The translations under genes were made by a program, and so were the position numbers. From Giesbergeria anulus (GTDB lineage: Bacteria > Pseudomonadota > Gammaproteobacteria > Burkholderiales > Burkholderiaceae_C), in assembly GCF_900111115.1 (NCBI RefSeq), contig NZ_FOGD01000007.1, forward strand, positions 82,908 to 146,907: DNA of 64,000 nucleotides, given 5' to 3'. This document shows positions 17,449-26,517 of this stretch, piece after piece. Numbering within the stretch: position 1 is the first letter of the stretch; each line of letters starts with the position of its first letter. The notes beneath the pieces were generated by a model that was not told the origin of the DNA, did no database searches, and worked only from the letters and a program-made list of their open reading frames with translations.

Positions 17449-17522
17449 GGGGGAAAACCGGCGTTCCCAAGACCCAGTACCAGTGCTAGCCGTGTTTTGC
17501 GGAGTGCAAAGCCCGATTCCGC

Positions 17523-17656
17523 GCTCCATAAGCCCGGTTGTAGCGCGTACAGGCTCCATAAGACCCCGGCTCAGACCGCCCATGCCCACGGCACCAGCCC
17601 CTCAAAAAACTTCATATAGCGTTCACACAAAACAATGAACGCTGCGTTCACACAAA
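17523..17656. repeat. two pairs of short direct repeats
   Basis: GCTCCATAAG occurs at 17523-17532 and 17553-17562; GCGTTCACACAAA at 17619-17631 and 17644-17656. They lie between the palindrome array and the recombinase gene and could be initiator iterons or recombinase arm sites. No gene is supported in 17134-17811. Confidence 0.5.
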
Positions 17657-17811
17657 GAAAAAACGCCCTAATAACTATCTCAGTCTTTCAGAGAACAGTC
17701 CCCAAGGGGAAGAACAGGCTTCGCGGTTTGCTTCAATGAAGCATGGAATCCAATCCAGAACACCCGTCCTGCAAACCACGAACAGCCCGACAAGCTGCTG
17801 TGGCACAGCCA

Positions 17812-19563
17812 CTAGCTAAACGCCTTGCCCAACTCATCCATGCGACGCTGGATGGGCGCACGACCGTAGATGTTGATGGTTGTTTGGATACTGGAATGAC
17901 CCATCTGCGCCTGAATCACGTCCAGCGGCACGCCCTTGGCAATGGCCCGCGTACCAAAGGTGTGGCGTAGCCAATGCGTAGATGCTTGGGCCAGCTTCAG
18001 GCGTTCCTTTTCTGGCAGGGCTGTTGCGGCTATGGCCTTGGATAACCAGCCACGCACATGCTCATACAGGGCTTGGTAGCCAACGCTACTCATTGGATCA
18101 AGGGTGCTGGCCAACACGGGGGCTTGCGCCGGTGCCGAGGCTATATCGTCGCCCAGCCCCCGTGCGTGCAGGTAGTCGTGCAGGGCCAGCAGGGCAGAGG
18201 GCGGAATGGCCGCAATGCGGTTCTTAGCCCCCTTGCCATGCACTTGCAGCATCCAGCCTTCCTGCTCATGGTGCAAATCTCCCAGCTTGGCTGCCAGCAG
18301 TTCGGCGCTGCGCAGGCCCACCGTGCTGGTGAACAGCAAGATGAAACGGATACGGGCGCGTGAGGCCGAGGGTACTTGCTGCTCGATGTAGGCCAGAATC
18401 TGCTCCATTGCCGCTGCGCTCAAGGCTTTGCTATCCAGCAGGTGTTGCTCCTTATCGTCACCCAGCTTTTGATTGACCAACACCCAAGGATTAGCGCTCA
18501 GGTAACAGGCCGATTGCAGCCACGCGAATAGGCTGGCAACGATGGTGATGGCTTGCTGGCGGCTGCGCAAACTCAAGGGGCCGCGAAACGGTGCCCAACC
18601 CACGCCCCCAGGTTGCGCCCGAACTCTGGAAATCCAATCGGCAGGAATGTTGGCCAAGAAGGCCATGTAGGCGTTGCAGTCCTCCACATTGACCGATGAA
18701 AGTACCTTACGAGATTTTTCTGCTTGCAGCCACAGCAGCAAGCGTTGTGCTTCACGCCGGTAGAGTTTGGCAGTGGCATCCGAGCCGCAGCGGGCAGCGA
18801 TCCAGCTTTCTATGGCTTGCAGGTCATTGTCGGAGTTGAGCAGGCCCACGGCAGCGGGGTCGTTGATGGCTAAGGCCGTCACTGTGCTGGCAGCTTGCAG
18901 CCGAAACAGCCTTTGGGCCTGAACCGGCAAATCGGGCAGCAGGTTGCGCAGGTGGGCGGCGATGCGCTGTGCCTTGGTCTGGCCGATACCGGGCATGGTA
19001 GAGAACCAGCGGCCCCCACGCCCAATGAGTTGGTGCAACTCCCCAAGGGTGTTAAGTCCAGCCCCCAGCAGGCGCTGTGCCGTGATTTCATCGAACCAGC
19101 CTGTGACCAGATCATGGTGCAGGGGTTTCTCTGCGGCCAGCCCTTCTAGGCTGCGCAGCAGGGCTAATTGTCGCTGCCGCAGACGGGCACGGCGTTGCTG
19201 GCGTGGATCAGCAGGATAGGCGTCCTCGTACATCTGGAGGACTTCGGTCTCACTCCAGCCGTCCAAGCCTTGCTCCAACATGAAATCTTCCAGAGTTGGA
19301 GCGGCACCAGCGGGGGTCAAAGTAATGCGCAGGCCGATCAAACGCCAGTCGCCCATACCGGCATGGCGGCGGGCCACGGTGCGGACGGCATCCACGGTCT
19401 GCTGATGCGCGGTGGTGGCTTGGTGGCCGTGGTCAATGCCAAGGTAGCGGCGAGCGCTATCGAGCACCGGCAGACCTTCGGCCACGGCCCGTAGGTGAGC
19501 GAAGTGGTGCAGGCCAAGGCGGCGAACGAAGCGCGTGGGCTGGGTGCTGGCAAGTAGAGGCAT
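17812..19563 (-). CDS. tyrosine recombinase with DUF3701-like N-terminus
   Basis: 583 aa; AAAAGGA lies 7 bases before ATG. The C-terminal catalytic domain has Arg in VGLRSAELL, Lys in GKGAKNR, HWLRH (H530, R533), MGHSS (H556) and the nucleophile Y566 in INIYG, a complete active set. The N-terminal 230 residues hold a DUF3701-type region and a helix-hairpin-helix (STMPGIGQTKAQRIAAHL), then a core-binding SAM-like domain. Such enzymes integrate or resolve plasmids and genomic islands. It sits at the edge of the accessory island, so it may have driven its insertion. Confidence 0.88.
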   Translation of the reverse strand: MPLLASTQPTRFVRRLGLHHFAHLRAVAEGLPVLDSARRYLGIDHGHQATTAHQQTVDAVRTVARRHAGMGDWRLIGLRITLTPAGAAPTLEDFMLEQGLDGWSETEVLQMYEDAYPADPRQQRRARLRQRQLALLRSLEGLAAEKPLHHDLVTGWFDEITAQRLLGAGLNTLGELHQLIGRGGRWFSTMPGIGQTKAQRIAAHLRNLLPDLPVQAQRLFRLQAASTVTALAINDPAAVGLLNSDNDLQAIESWIAARCGSDATAKLYRREAQRLLLWLQAEKSRKVLSSVNVEDCNAYMAFLANIPADWISRVRAQPGGVGWAPFRGPLSLRSRQQAITIVASLFAWLQSACYLSANPWVLVNQKLGDDKEQHLLDSKALSAAAMEQILAYIEQQVPSASRARIRFILLFTSTVGLRSAELLAAKLGDLHHEQEGWMLQVHGKGAKNRIAAIPPSALLALHDYLHARGLGDDIASAPAQAPVLASTLDPMSSVGYQALYEHVRGWLSKAIAATALPEKERLKLAQASTHWLRHTFGTRAIAKGVPLDVIQAQMGHSSIQTTINIYGRAPIQRRMDELGKAFS

Positions 19564-19732
19564 AGCACATCCTTTTCAGCAGTGGGGTGCAAATGATTGA
19601 TCGAAAAAGCAATCTTTCGATTCTCCACGGGGCACCCACTTTTGACCAGCCTTTTTTGCCATAAGATTATGTGATTTATCTTAGGGCTATGATTGAAAAA
19701 AAGATGGCCTAGACCACCAATCCCGCTCACAC

Positions 19733-19772
19733 AACTAAATTTGATACTACTTTTCAACTAAATTTGATGCTA
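19733..19772. repeat. direct repeats upstream of recombinase
   Basis: AACTAAATTTGAT followed by ACTA or GCTA occurs at 19733-19749 and 19756-19772, a 23-bp period. Candidate binding or attachment sites for the divergent recombinase. Confidence 0.45.
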
Positions 19773-19785
19773 TCGCCCAGCTCTC

Positions 19786-20007
19786 ATGAGCGCAAATGAG
19801 CAGACCGGTACATCAAACTCCTCACACTACTCCGGCCCGCCAGCCAATGGAACTATCGAGCAAGTCGAGGTCTTTATAGACTTGCCCAATGCTCAGGCTT
19901 TGTTCTCGAACCATGACACACCAGTACCGTGCTTGCCAATGCAACTACCGCAGCAGGGGGCTCACCCCGCCTTCGTCGAATACGGCTGTAGTACTAAACA
20001 AACATAG
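19786..20007 (+). CDS. doubtful small ORF, 73 aa
   Basis: Open frame MSANEQTGTSNSSHYSG with no ribosome site and no domain. It may be a gene remnant. The rest of the 690-base gap 19564-20253 holds only the direct repeats. Confidence 0.2.
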   Translation: MSANEQTGTSNSSHYSGPPANGTIEQVEVFIDLPNAQALFSNHDTPVPCLPMQLPQQGAHPAFVEYGCSTKQT

Positions 20008-20253
20008 CACCATTTGCTAGTGTTTCGCCGAACTCGTCAAAGCCCCGGCTACGGTGCAGCGTGCGCAGCGACCCTTTTTCAGAGCCAGCTCCCTCGCGGT
20101 AGGCAGTGCCTCGAGAGGTGAGTGCCGTCCCACAACTGTCATGGTCAATATCGTATAATTTTTTCGGCACCTTATCGGTGGTGAGATCAGCAAAGGCAGA
20201 GGTTCTATCGCGGGCACAGTCTTGATTTGAGGCACATGGGGAGGGATTGAAGA

Positions 20254-21216
20254 ATGGGTGAGAGCAAGCGACGAAAAGAATCAGATCCGAGTTATGGAAC
20301 TCGGCCTAAAGGTGGGCGAGGCATAATGCTTCTTCCGGATCTTGTTGAAGAGAAGAATTCCAGTCCAAAGGTAACTGCAAAGGGGATAGAAGGCCCAGTA
20401 ATAGCCATTCCCTCGATGTGGCGCCCAGAGCAATTGAGATTTGGATTGTGCTTTTGGGATCGCATTGCTTGGCCATCCATAAGCGTCTTGCCTAGCCATG
20501 GCAGCACTGACATGGATTTTCTGGAAAGTGAAGGAGTGCTGGTTCGGCCAGAAGCTAGTTTGGTGCCAAACCTAACATCGCCAGGAAGAGGTTTTGCCGA
20601 TACTTATTTCAGGGCATATCAAGACTTGGAGAACAAGGAACCTGGTCGGTGGTGTTTGTCTGCATCCGCCGAGCACGACCTTAGGTCATTTCTAGGAGAC
20701 CATATAGCGCCTGATAGAGGCATTACTGTATCCTTGCACCATGCCGTACCTATCCCAACACGCAATGTGGCGCTGCAGGATCTACTGGAATTCAAGCAAA
20801 AAAGGAATTCAGAACTGGAAGCACTGCGAAAGGAGCTTGACAGCTACAAACAACTGATTACCAGCGCCACAGATCGCGCAGAGGTCTTTGCGACACAGCG
20901 AGATCGTATTGATGCCGCATGCGTGGACTTACTACGTGTGAGCCGTGAGCAGAGAATGCCTATCCATATCTCTGATATGTCATTGGAAATTGATTTCAAA
21001 GGATCTGCCGCTTTAGCTGTAGCCGCCGCCGCCAGTGTCTTTTCCGACCACCTCAATCTTCCTGGGGTGGAGAAGTTTTTAGCCTCCGCGGGCATGATCG
21101 CTTTTTCGAGCATAAAGTTTAAAGCCGGATTTGGGATAGGAGACAACAAAGCGAAACTACGGCAATCTCCCTTCCGCTATGTCCACTATCTGCATAAAGA
21201 GCTAGATTGGCTCTGA
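20254..21216 (+). CDS. hypothetical protein, 320 aa (DUF6236-like)
   Basis: AGGGATTGAAGA precedes ATG. Residues 55-85 (MWRPEQLRFGLCFWDRIAWPS) recall DUF6236 proteins, in which a line of the form 'operator, decide which compartment' opens the protein; similarity is only visual. A coiled coil covers about 170-205. A hydrophobic, alanine-rich stretch ALAVAAAASVFSDHL (252-266) follows. Base use differs from the backbone. In this island a defence role is possible but not shown. Confidence 0.5.
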   Translation: MGESKRRKESDPSYGTRPKGGRGIMLLPDLVEEKNSSPKVTAKGIEGPVIAIPSMWRPEQLRFGLCFWDRIAWPSISVLPSHGSTDMDFLESEGVLVRPEASLVPNLTSPGRGFADTYFRAYQDLENKEPGRWCLSASAEHDLRSFLGDHIAPDRGITVSLHHAVPIPTRNVALQDLLEFKQKRNSELEALRKELDSYKQLITSATDRAEVFATQRDRIDAACVDLLRVSREQRMPIHISDMSLEIDFKGSAALAVAAAASVFSDHLNLPGVEKFLASAGMIAFSSIKFKAGFGIGDNKAKLRQSPFRYVHYLHKELDWL

Positions 21217-21490
21217 AGCGATCAGAAGCACAATCACTTGACGAGAGATTAGCCGCCTGCCTCACTATCGTTGATAGGTATGTTTCGCTTTAGAGCGGCT
21301 AACCCAACCAAAAAAAAAGTAGGTTTTCGGCAGGGACTAGGCATAAAAATCAGACAGCACACCTAGTACGGCAAAGCAAAAAAAACGAACTATCAATGGT
21401 CATGTTAGCCCATGGAATGGACGCCCCTCCTTTACTAGGGCACAGTGAGCGCTCTGTCACAGCTGTGGCGCAGCCCTCATTCACCACTGC

Positions 21491-22570
21491 TTGTTCAGCG
21501 TGCAGCGCCATATCCGGGGCAAGTGGGTCTGTCGCGCCTGCGAAACCATAGAACAAGCCCCCATCCCGGCGCACATCATTGACAAGGGCCTAGCCAGCAC
21601 CGGGCTGCTGGCACAGGTGTTGGTGGCCAAGTACGCTGACCATGTGCCGCTGCATCGCCAACAGAGCATCTTTGCGCGCAGTGGAGTCGAACTGGCCCGC
21701 TCAACCTTAGCCCAATGGGTGGGCAGCTGCGGCGTGCAGTTGCAGCCCTTGGTCGATGCGCTTAAACAAGAACTGCTGCAAACTTCAGTGCTGCACGCCG
21801 ATGAAACACCGGTGCAAATGCTCAACCCCGGTCAGGGCAAGACGCAACGCGCCTACCTGTGGGCCTACAGCAGCAATGTGCTGGGCGAGCTGCGCGCCGT
21901 GGTCTATGACTTCTGCCACTCACGTGCTGGACAGCATTCGTGTAACTTTCTGCAGGGCTGGTCGGGTGCGCTAGTATGCGACGACTATGTGGGCTACAAA
22001 CAAATCTTTACGGGCTCCAAGGTGACAGAGCTGGGCTGCATGGCCTATGCACGGCGCAAATTTTTTGGCCTGCATGCAGCCAACAAAAGCCTGATTGCTG
22101 GCTTTGCACTGGAGCAAATCGGCAAACTCTACGATATTGAACGCCAAGCCCAAGGGCTCAATGCCAAGCAACGCCTGGCACTGCGGCAACAATACTCACG
22201 CCCTATCTTGGAAGCGCTGCAGCAATGGATACAGCGCCAACGTCAACAGATACCCGACAGCTCGGCCACTGCCAAGGCCTTGGATTACAGCCTGCGCCGC
22301 TGGGCGGCATTGACGTGCTTTGCCGACAACGGCCACTGGCCTATCGACAACAACTGGGCGGAGAACCAGATGCGCCCGATTGCGCTGGGGCGTAAGAACT
22401 GGCTGTTTGCCGGTTCGCTGCGGGCATGCCAGCGGGCTGCAACCATCATGAGCTTAATTCAATCGGCCCGGCTCAACGGCCATGACCCTTACGCGTACTT
22501 GCGTGATGTCATGACACGCCTGCCCACGACCAAGCAGAGGGATATCGCCAGCCTATTACCCCACCACTGA
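21491..22570 (+). pseudogene. tnpC: IS66 TnpC transposase, C-terminal part, inverted
   Basis: 359 codons starting inside the protein (FSVQRHIRGKWVCRAC), followed by the IS66 core: PLHRQQSIFARSGVELARSTLAQWVG, LHADETPVQ (DDE Asp), VCDDYVGY and NNWAENQMRPIALGRKNWLF with the catalytic Glu. The N-terminal leucine-zipper region is missing here and lies on the opposite strand at 22642-22896. Confidence 0.85.
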
Positions 22571-22641
22571 CAGCCCAGTGAATTTGCTACTAACCCCTGA
22601 ATTCGGACTCGGTCAAGGTTGGGGTTAGCTGGACACTTACC

Positions 22642-22896
22642 CTGTAAGTCTGCGTCAATGCTTTCTTCGAGCTCGCGTTGTTCTTCGCCACTGCGGTGGT
22701 GGCGCTCACTTTGCAGGGCAAACTTCAACCGCTTGAGCAGCGCCATCTCATGCGTGAGACGCTCGATGAGTTGCTGCATCTGGCCCATCTGCTGCGACAT
22801 CGTCACTACCAGCTCACGCAGCTGTGGTGCATCGAGCAACTCCAGATGGGCAGGCGTGTGCAGTCTCACGGTCATATTGGCGGGCAGTATAGCCAC
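22642..22896 (-). pseudogene. tnpC: IS66 TnpC transposase, N-terminal part
   Basis: 85 codons with the TnpC N-terminal coiled coil (LRELVVTMSQQMGQM, LTHEMALLKRLKFALQSERH). Homology stops near 22642, where sequence reading AGCTGGACACTTACCC begins; the frame runs on to 22489 by chance. Confidence 0.75.
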
Positions 22897-22909
22897 GGCC
22901 AGCGTCTAT

Positions 22910-23245
22910 TTACACCAGCCGTATGGCACCACCCGGCTCCACACGCTGCCAAGGCAAACCCAATACCAGGGCCTCCAATTGTGGATGGCTAAGTGGTACC
23001 TGTGACCCTGCCTGCACATCTGCACAGACAAAGCGGCCTCGGTGCAAACGCCGCGCCGCCAACCACAGACCGATACCGTCATGCACCAGCACTTTGAGTC
23101 GTGTGTGGCTGCGGTTGGTAAAGACGTACGCATGGTGGGGCTGCGCCGCGCCAAAGACCGCCACCACCCGCGCCAGAGGGCTGTCGATACCTGAGCGCAT
23201 ATCCAAAGGCTGTGTCGCCAGCCATATTGCCTGCACCGGTATCAT
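22910..23245 (-). CDS. tnpB: IS66 TnpB accessory protein
   Basis: 111 aa from MIPVQAIWLA. Carries the IS66 Orf2 pattern: DMRSGIDSPLARV, AYVFTNRSHTRLKVLVHDGIGLWL. Needed with TnpA for IS66 transposition; overlaps tnpA by 4 bases. Intact. Confidence 0.85.
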   Translation of the reverse strand: MIPVQAIWLATQPLDMRSGIDSPLARVVAVFGAAQPHHAYVFTNRSHTRLKVLVHDGIGLWLAARRLHRGRFVCADVQAGSQVPLSHPQLEALVLGLPWQRVEPGGAIRLV

Positions 23246-23625
23246 GCTAGCAGCGCACGCAGCCAAGTCGCACACTCGGATGCCGCAGCCACCGGCCAGC
23301 GCAACTTGAGCACCGTCTTGCCCTGGTGCAGTTCGACCTCAATGTGTGACGAGGCCGCTGTGGTGGGGTCAGGGCTCTGTGCTGGCAGTGGCAGTGGTAA
23401 GGCGACAAAGTCCGTGCTACTGATGCGCTGTGCCGCCAGCGTGAGAGGGCTTTCTCGACGCCACTTGTGCACCAAGTTGGCATTCACTCCGCAGGCATGG
23501 GCAATGGCAGCCACCGATGCACCGGGCCGCTGGCATTCGGCCACGACCTGGGCCTTGAAGGTAGTGCTGTGACGTCGGCGTTGGATGGCCGGCGTGACAG
23601 GTGAGGTGAGAGAGTAAGTTTGCAT
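23242..23625 (-). CDS. tnpA: IS66 TnpA accessory protein
   Basis: 127 aa. N-terminal helix-turn-helix FKAQVVAECQRPGASVAAIA then GVNANLVHKWRR; C-terminal VELHQGKTVLKLRWP typical for IS66 Orf1. Intact. Confidence 0.85.
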   Translation of the reverse strand: MQTYSLTSPVTPAIQRRRHSTTFKAQVVAECQRPGASVAAIAHACGVNANLVHKWRRESPLTLAAQRISSTDFVALPLPLPAQSPDPTTAASSHIEVELHQGKTVLKLRWPVAAASECATWLRALLA

Positions 23626-23701
23626 AGGTGTCCACTTGAAAATAGGTGGACACCATCGTCTCTTACCTCACACCAAAACGACAGATGACTTGGATGGACG
23701 C

Positions 23702-24126
23702 TTACAGTTCAGCAGCGATGACCGAGACCAGACGCGGGTTGAGCGCTCGAGCGCTAGCCAGAAAGAGAGCAACAGCGCTAGGTTGTCGACAGGCCTCCTT
23801 GACCCACCTCTGGAACTCACGGCTATCACGCTCCTCCGCCATCAGCTGTTCGACGCAGATAAGTACTACGACCGATCCGAAGACCTGCGCGACTGACTTG
23901 ATTGAAGTCTCGTCGTGAAGACCTAGAACGGCAGCTACGAGCTGGGCCTCGGTCTGCAATTCAAGGCCAGCCTGCTGGATGTCGGTGGCTCTTGCTTGCG
24001 TTCGGCGCCAGAACTCTGGTCTCTCTGTAAGATCTGGCCGAATGGCCAAAATTGGACGAAACCAATTTGTCTCCGCTTTCAGATTCTGGGCGAGAAGGTT
24101 AGCGTCTGTGTACTGAGAGGTCGTCT
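23702..24126 (-). pseudogene. 3' remnant of a helical protein gene
   Basis: An open frame without an early ATG reads TSQYTDANLLAQNLKAETNW and continues 115 residues to VSVIAAEL. An ATG at 24134 (MARRPLS) lies in another frame, so a frameshift in the first codons is likely. It abuts the IS66 right edge. No family recognised. Confidence 0.4.
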
Positions 24127-24260
24127 AGCCATGGTGGCTGAAGCATAACGCTTGGTGACCCACCAGAACAAGTTGTGTTAGCCACTCTTAGTGTGGTGCG
24201 CCAGTGTTACAGTGCGTTAGCATTAAAGATTGCAAAGAAAAAAGTCAAGAAAGATTGTCG

Positions 24261-25553
24261 ATGTTGCAAGAATTTTTGATGAGGTTCCTCGAGATCGGGG
24301 CAATTAACCTCAACGGCGATGACTCCAAACTGGAGAAGTTGCGCTCCACCGCCAAGGATCTGTCTGCTGAGCTAAGAACAGTGCCATCTAAGACGCTCAG
24401 CTTCACGATGGTGGCCGCTGATCCATCGGTTCCGGCGGCTGATCCTGTCATAGAGGAAGCCATGGCGGCGCTTCGCCAGCGCTGGGAGACCGTAGCCAAT
24501 GCGTTCTCGGGACGCCCGGTGAACGTTTTACGAGCCGTGCTGCTGGATGCAATTGTCCAGGCGGCACGCGAGGACGACGCTATCGCGGTCGCCTTCGTGA
24601 GCACGGCGCGCAATGCGTTGGCTCACGCTGAGACGGCCGACGAAGCTCCAATTTGGCACGATGCTGTATGCGAAATCGAGACCAAGGTCGATGCGCGTGC
24701 AGAGGCCGAGTGGGCAACCCCGGATATGATCTCTGTTAAGCCACTGCAGTACAAGGCACCGGACTTCACGATTGAAGAACAAGCAATTCCTGTTGTCGAC
24801 CGAGTCGCACTGAAGACCAAGCTCCAAATACCATACCCCTCCCACCACCAAAACAACCCGCAAGGGTGGGTTCAAGAGTTCTCTGATCGGGTCAGTGCTG
24901 CCATAGGCGATGTAATCGACGAGTTCGCGAAGGGAATAGTTCCAGCGCCAATCGATTTCTCCACACCTTCATCCAATCTAGCAAAGGCTGTAAGCGCACA
25001 CGTGGATAAGGCTCTGGCTAGTTTTAGCGGTGCTACAGCTGGCCTGCAGCGCCGCACCAATCTGCTGTGGTGGAAAGAAGCACTATATTCACCAAGCGCC
25101 CATCAGAGCTATCTTGAGATGCCCGTTTTTCAAGCTTCCGCGTTGATGGCGCTTGATCTTCATGAGCAAGTGCCAACGTTTTCGCCTGCAAGCGTTTCGG
25201 CGTTTCTGAAGGAAGCAATTCGCTGCTTGCCCACAGAGTCAGGGGGCGAAGGCAATGGTCGGCGCAACATCGCTGCGCTGGTTCGTGAGGCCAAAACGGC
25301 TGTATTCATGCAACCGTTCCGCGCCTTGGCTGGGCAGTACACGCCTGTGCCGGTTGGGCGCGGTCCTCTAATCTCCCTGATTGGGCATGGTCACGATTTC
25401 GTGGCTACTGAACCTACATCCCTGCGAGCCCTAAGTGGGGTAGATGAATCGGCGATGATGACCCCTGATGAATGGGGAACCTTTTTGTTCCGTGAGCTTC
25501 AGGCTGCACGCGCTACGAGCGCCAACTCTGGTGCGCGAGCCAAGAAGAGGTAG
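24261..25553 (+). CDS. GTPase-associated helical protein of the caspase system
   Basis: 430 aa from ATG 24261. Helical almost throughout, with two blocks: 10-170 (EEAMAALRQRWETVANAF, SRPVNVLRAVLLD-type helices) and 215-430, holding RTNLLWWKEALYSPS and MALDLHEQVP. The RTNLLWWKEALYS motif and operon position match the GTPase-associated system helical (GASH) proteins that head predicted GTPase-centred conflict operons. Presumed sensor or scaffold for the two GTPases encoded next. First gene of a five-gene + strand operon (gap to next 7 bases). Confidence 0.6.
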   Translation: MLQEFLMRFLEIGAINLNGDDSKLEKLRSTAKDLSAELRTVPSKTLSFTMVAADPSVPAADPVIEEAMAALRQRWETVANAFSGRPVNVLRAVLLDAIVQAAREDDAIAVAFVSTARNALAHAETADEAPIWHDAVCEIETKVDARAEAEWATPDMISVKPLQYKAPDFTIEEQAIPVVDRVALKTKLQIPYPSHHQNNPQGWVQEFSDRVSAAIGDVIDEFAKGIVPAPIDFSTPSSNLAKAVSAHVDKALASFSGATAGLQRRTNLLWWKEALYSPSAHQSYLEMPVFQASALMALDLHEQVPTFSPASVSAFLKEAIRCLPTESGGEGNGRRNIAALVREAKTAVFMQPFRALAGQYTPVPVGRGPLISLIGHGHDFVATEPTSLRALSGVDESAMMTPDEWGTFLFRELQAARATSANSGARAKKR

Positions 25554-25560
25554 ATTGGCT

Positions 25561-26514
25561 ATGGACAAATGTCCTCACCCTGATTGTTTCGCTGATGACA
25601 ACACCACCTGCACCCTTGGCCACCTTGAGCGGCGCCTGTGTCCAGAATGGAAGTGCATCGCTAATCCAACGAGTGACTCCAATTTTTCCTCCGACAAAAT
25701 GCTCCTGCCGTGGAGTGGCCTGGCGATGGGAGAGTCAGACCTTAATTTCGTCAGCGGACGAGTCAAACCCATAACCGTCGGCATCGTAGGGCCGGAAAGT
25801 GCTGGCAAGACGACCATTCTTGGCTCGTTCTATCTCCTGCTTGGGCGAGGCACCCTGACGACCGAAGACCACGCGTTCAGCAATTCATACACGCTGACAG
25901 GCTGGGAAGCGGTAGCGGCTTCCATGCGATGGAAGCCGGGCCCACTGCCACCTTGCTTTCCGCCACACACACCAAGCGGCAAAGCTCGCGCGCCAGGCAT
26001 GTTGCACCTCGCATTTCGCCGCAAGGACGGGACACTGCGCGATCTGTTGTTTGCCGATGCGCCGGGCGAATGGTTCAGGAAATGGGCCATCAACCAAGAA
26101 GCACCGGACGCAGAAGGCGCCCGCTGGATCGCTCGGTACGCTGACGTGACGCTTCTGATCGCTGACCGACAAGCGCTTTCTGGCTCAAAGATGGGAACGG
26201 CTCGGAACGACTTCCAGATCTTAGCGCAGCGTGCCATCGCCGAAGCCAGCGGTCGCCCTTTGGCATTGGTTTGGACAAAGGGCGACGTCGAAGTAGCTTC
26301 AGCCATGGAAACACAAATTCGAAGAGCTGTCGCGTCCATGTCGCCCCCCATCCCGGAGTTCACCGTAAGTGTGGCTTCGCGTAAAGAGGCGGATACCACA
26401 GATGGCTTTCGAAGACTGTTCGATTGGATCGTCACAACCAAGCGCCATGGCGTGGAATTGCCCACGATGCAGACGGCTGGACAAGATCCCCTTTTCCGTT
26501 TCGGCAGAAGATAG
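25561..26514 (+). CDS. P-loop GTPase (double-GTPase system, first partner)
   Basis: 317 aa from ATG 25561. N-terminal Cys/His knuckle (CPHPDCF, CTLGH, CPEWKC; residues 4-32) likely binds zinc. G1 GPESAGKT at 77-84, G3 DAPGEWF at 166-172, G4-like WTKGD at 238-242. Looks like a TRAFAC-type GTPase of the DO-GTPase2 kind. The next GTPase gene starts 3 bases after its stop, so the two probably act as a pair, converting a signal into activation of the GAP1/caspase part. Confidence 0.75.
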   Translation: MDKCPHPDCFADDNTTCTLGHLERRLCPEWKCIANPTSDSNFSSDKMLLPWSGLAMGESDLNFVSGRVKPITVGIVGPESAGKTTILGSFYLLLGRGTLTTEDHAFSNSYTLTGWEAVAASMRWKPGPLPPCFPPHTPSGKARAPGMLHLAFRRKDGTLRDLLFADAPGEWFRKWAINQEAPDAEGARWIARYADVTLLIADRQALSGSKMGTARNDFQILAQRAIAEASGRPLALVWTKGDVEVASAMETQIRRAVASMSPPIPEFTVSVASRKEADTTDGFRRLFDWIVTTKRHGVELPTMQTAGQDPLFRFGRR

Positions 26515-26517
26515 CCC

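Larger units (their letters stand above)
17140..17450. repeat. spaced repeat array, candidate origin
   Basis: Three units start at about 17145, 17301 and 17423, each opening TACGACCGGCC within the 22-bp palindrome. Units 1 and 2 stay similar for about 50 bases behind it (GCACCAAGGGTAAAAAC against GCATCAAGGATAAAAAC). Spacing is 156 and 122 bp. The position behind the initiator-like gene suggests an origin or a control site. Confidence 0.5.
21480..23655. mobile_element. rearranged IS66-family element
   Basis: Carries tnpA, tnpB and the first 85 codons of tnpC on the - strand, and the remaining tnpC part on the + strand, so one segment is inverted. The right edge has GGTGTCCAC/GTGGACACC (23630-23652). 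Boundaries are approximate; the element cannot be active as it stands. Confidence 0.75.
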
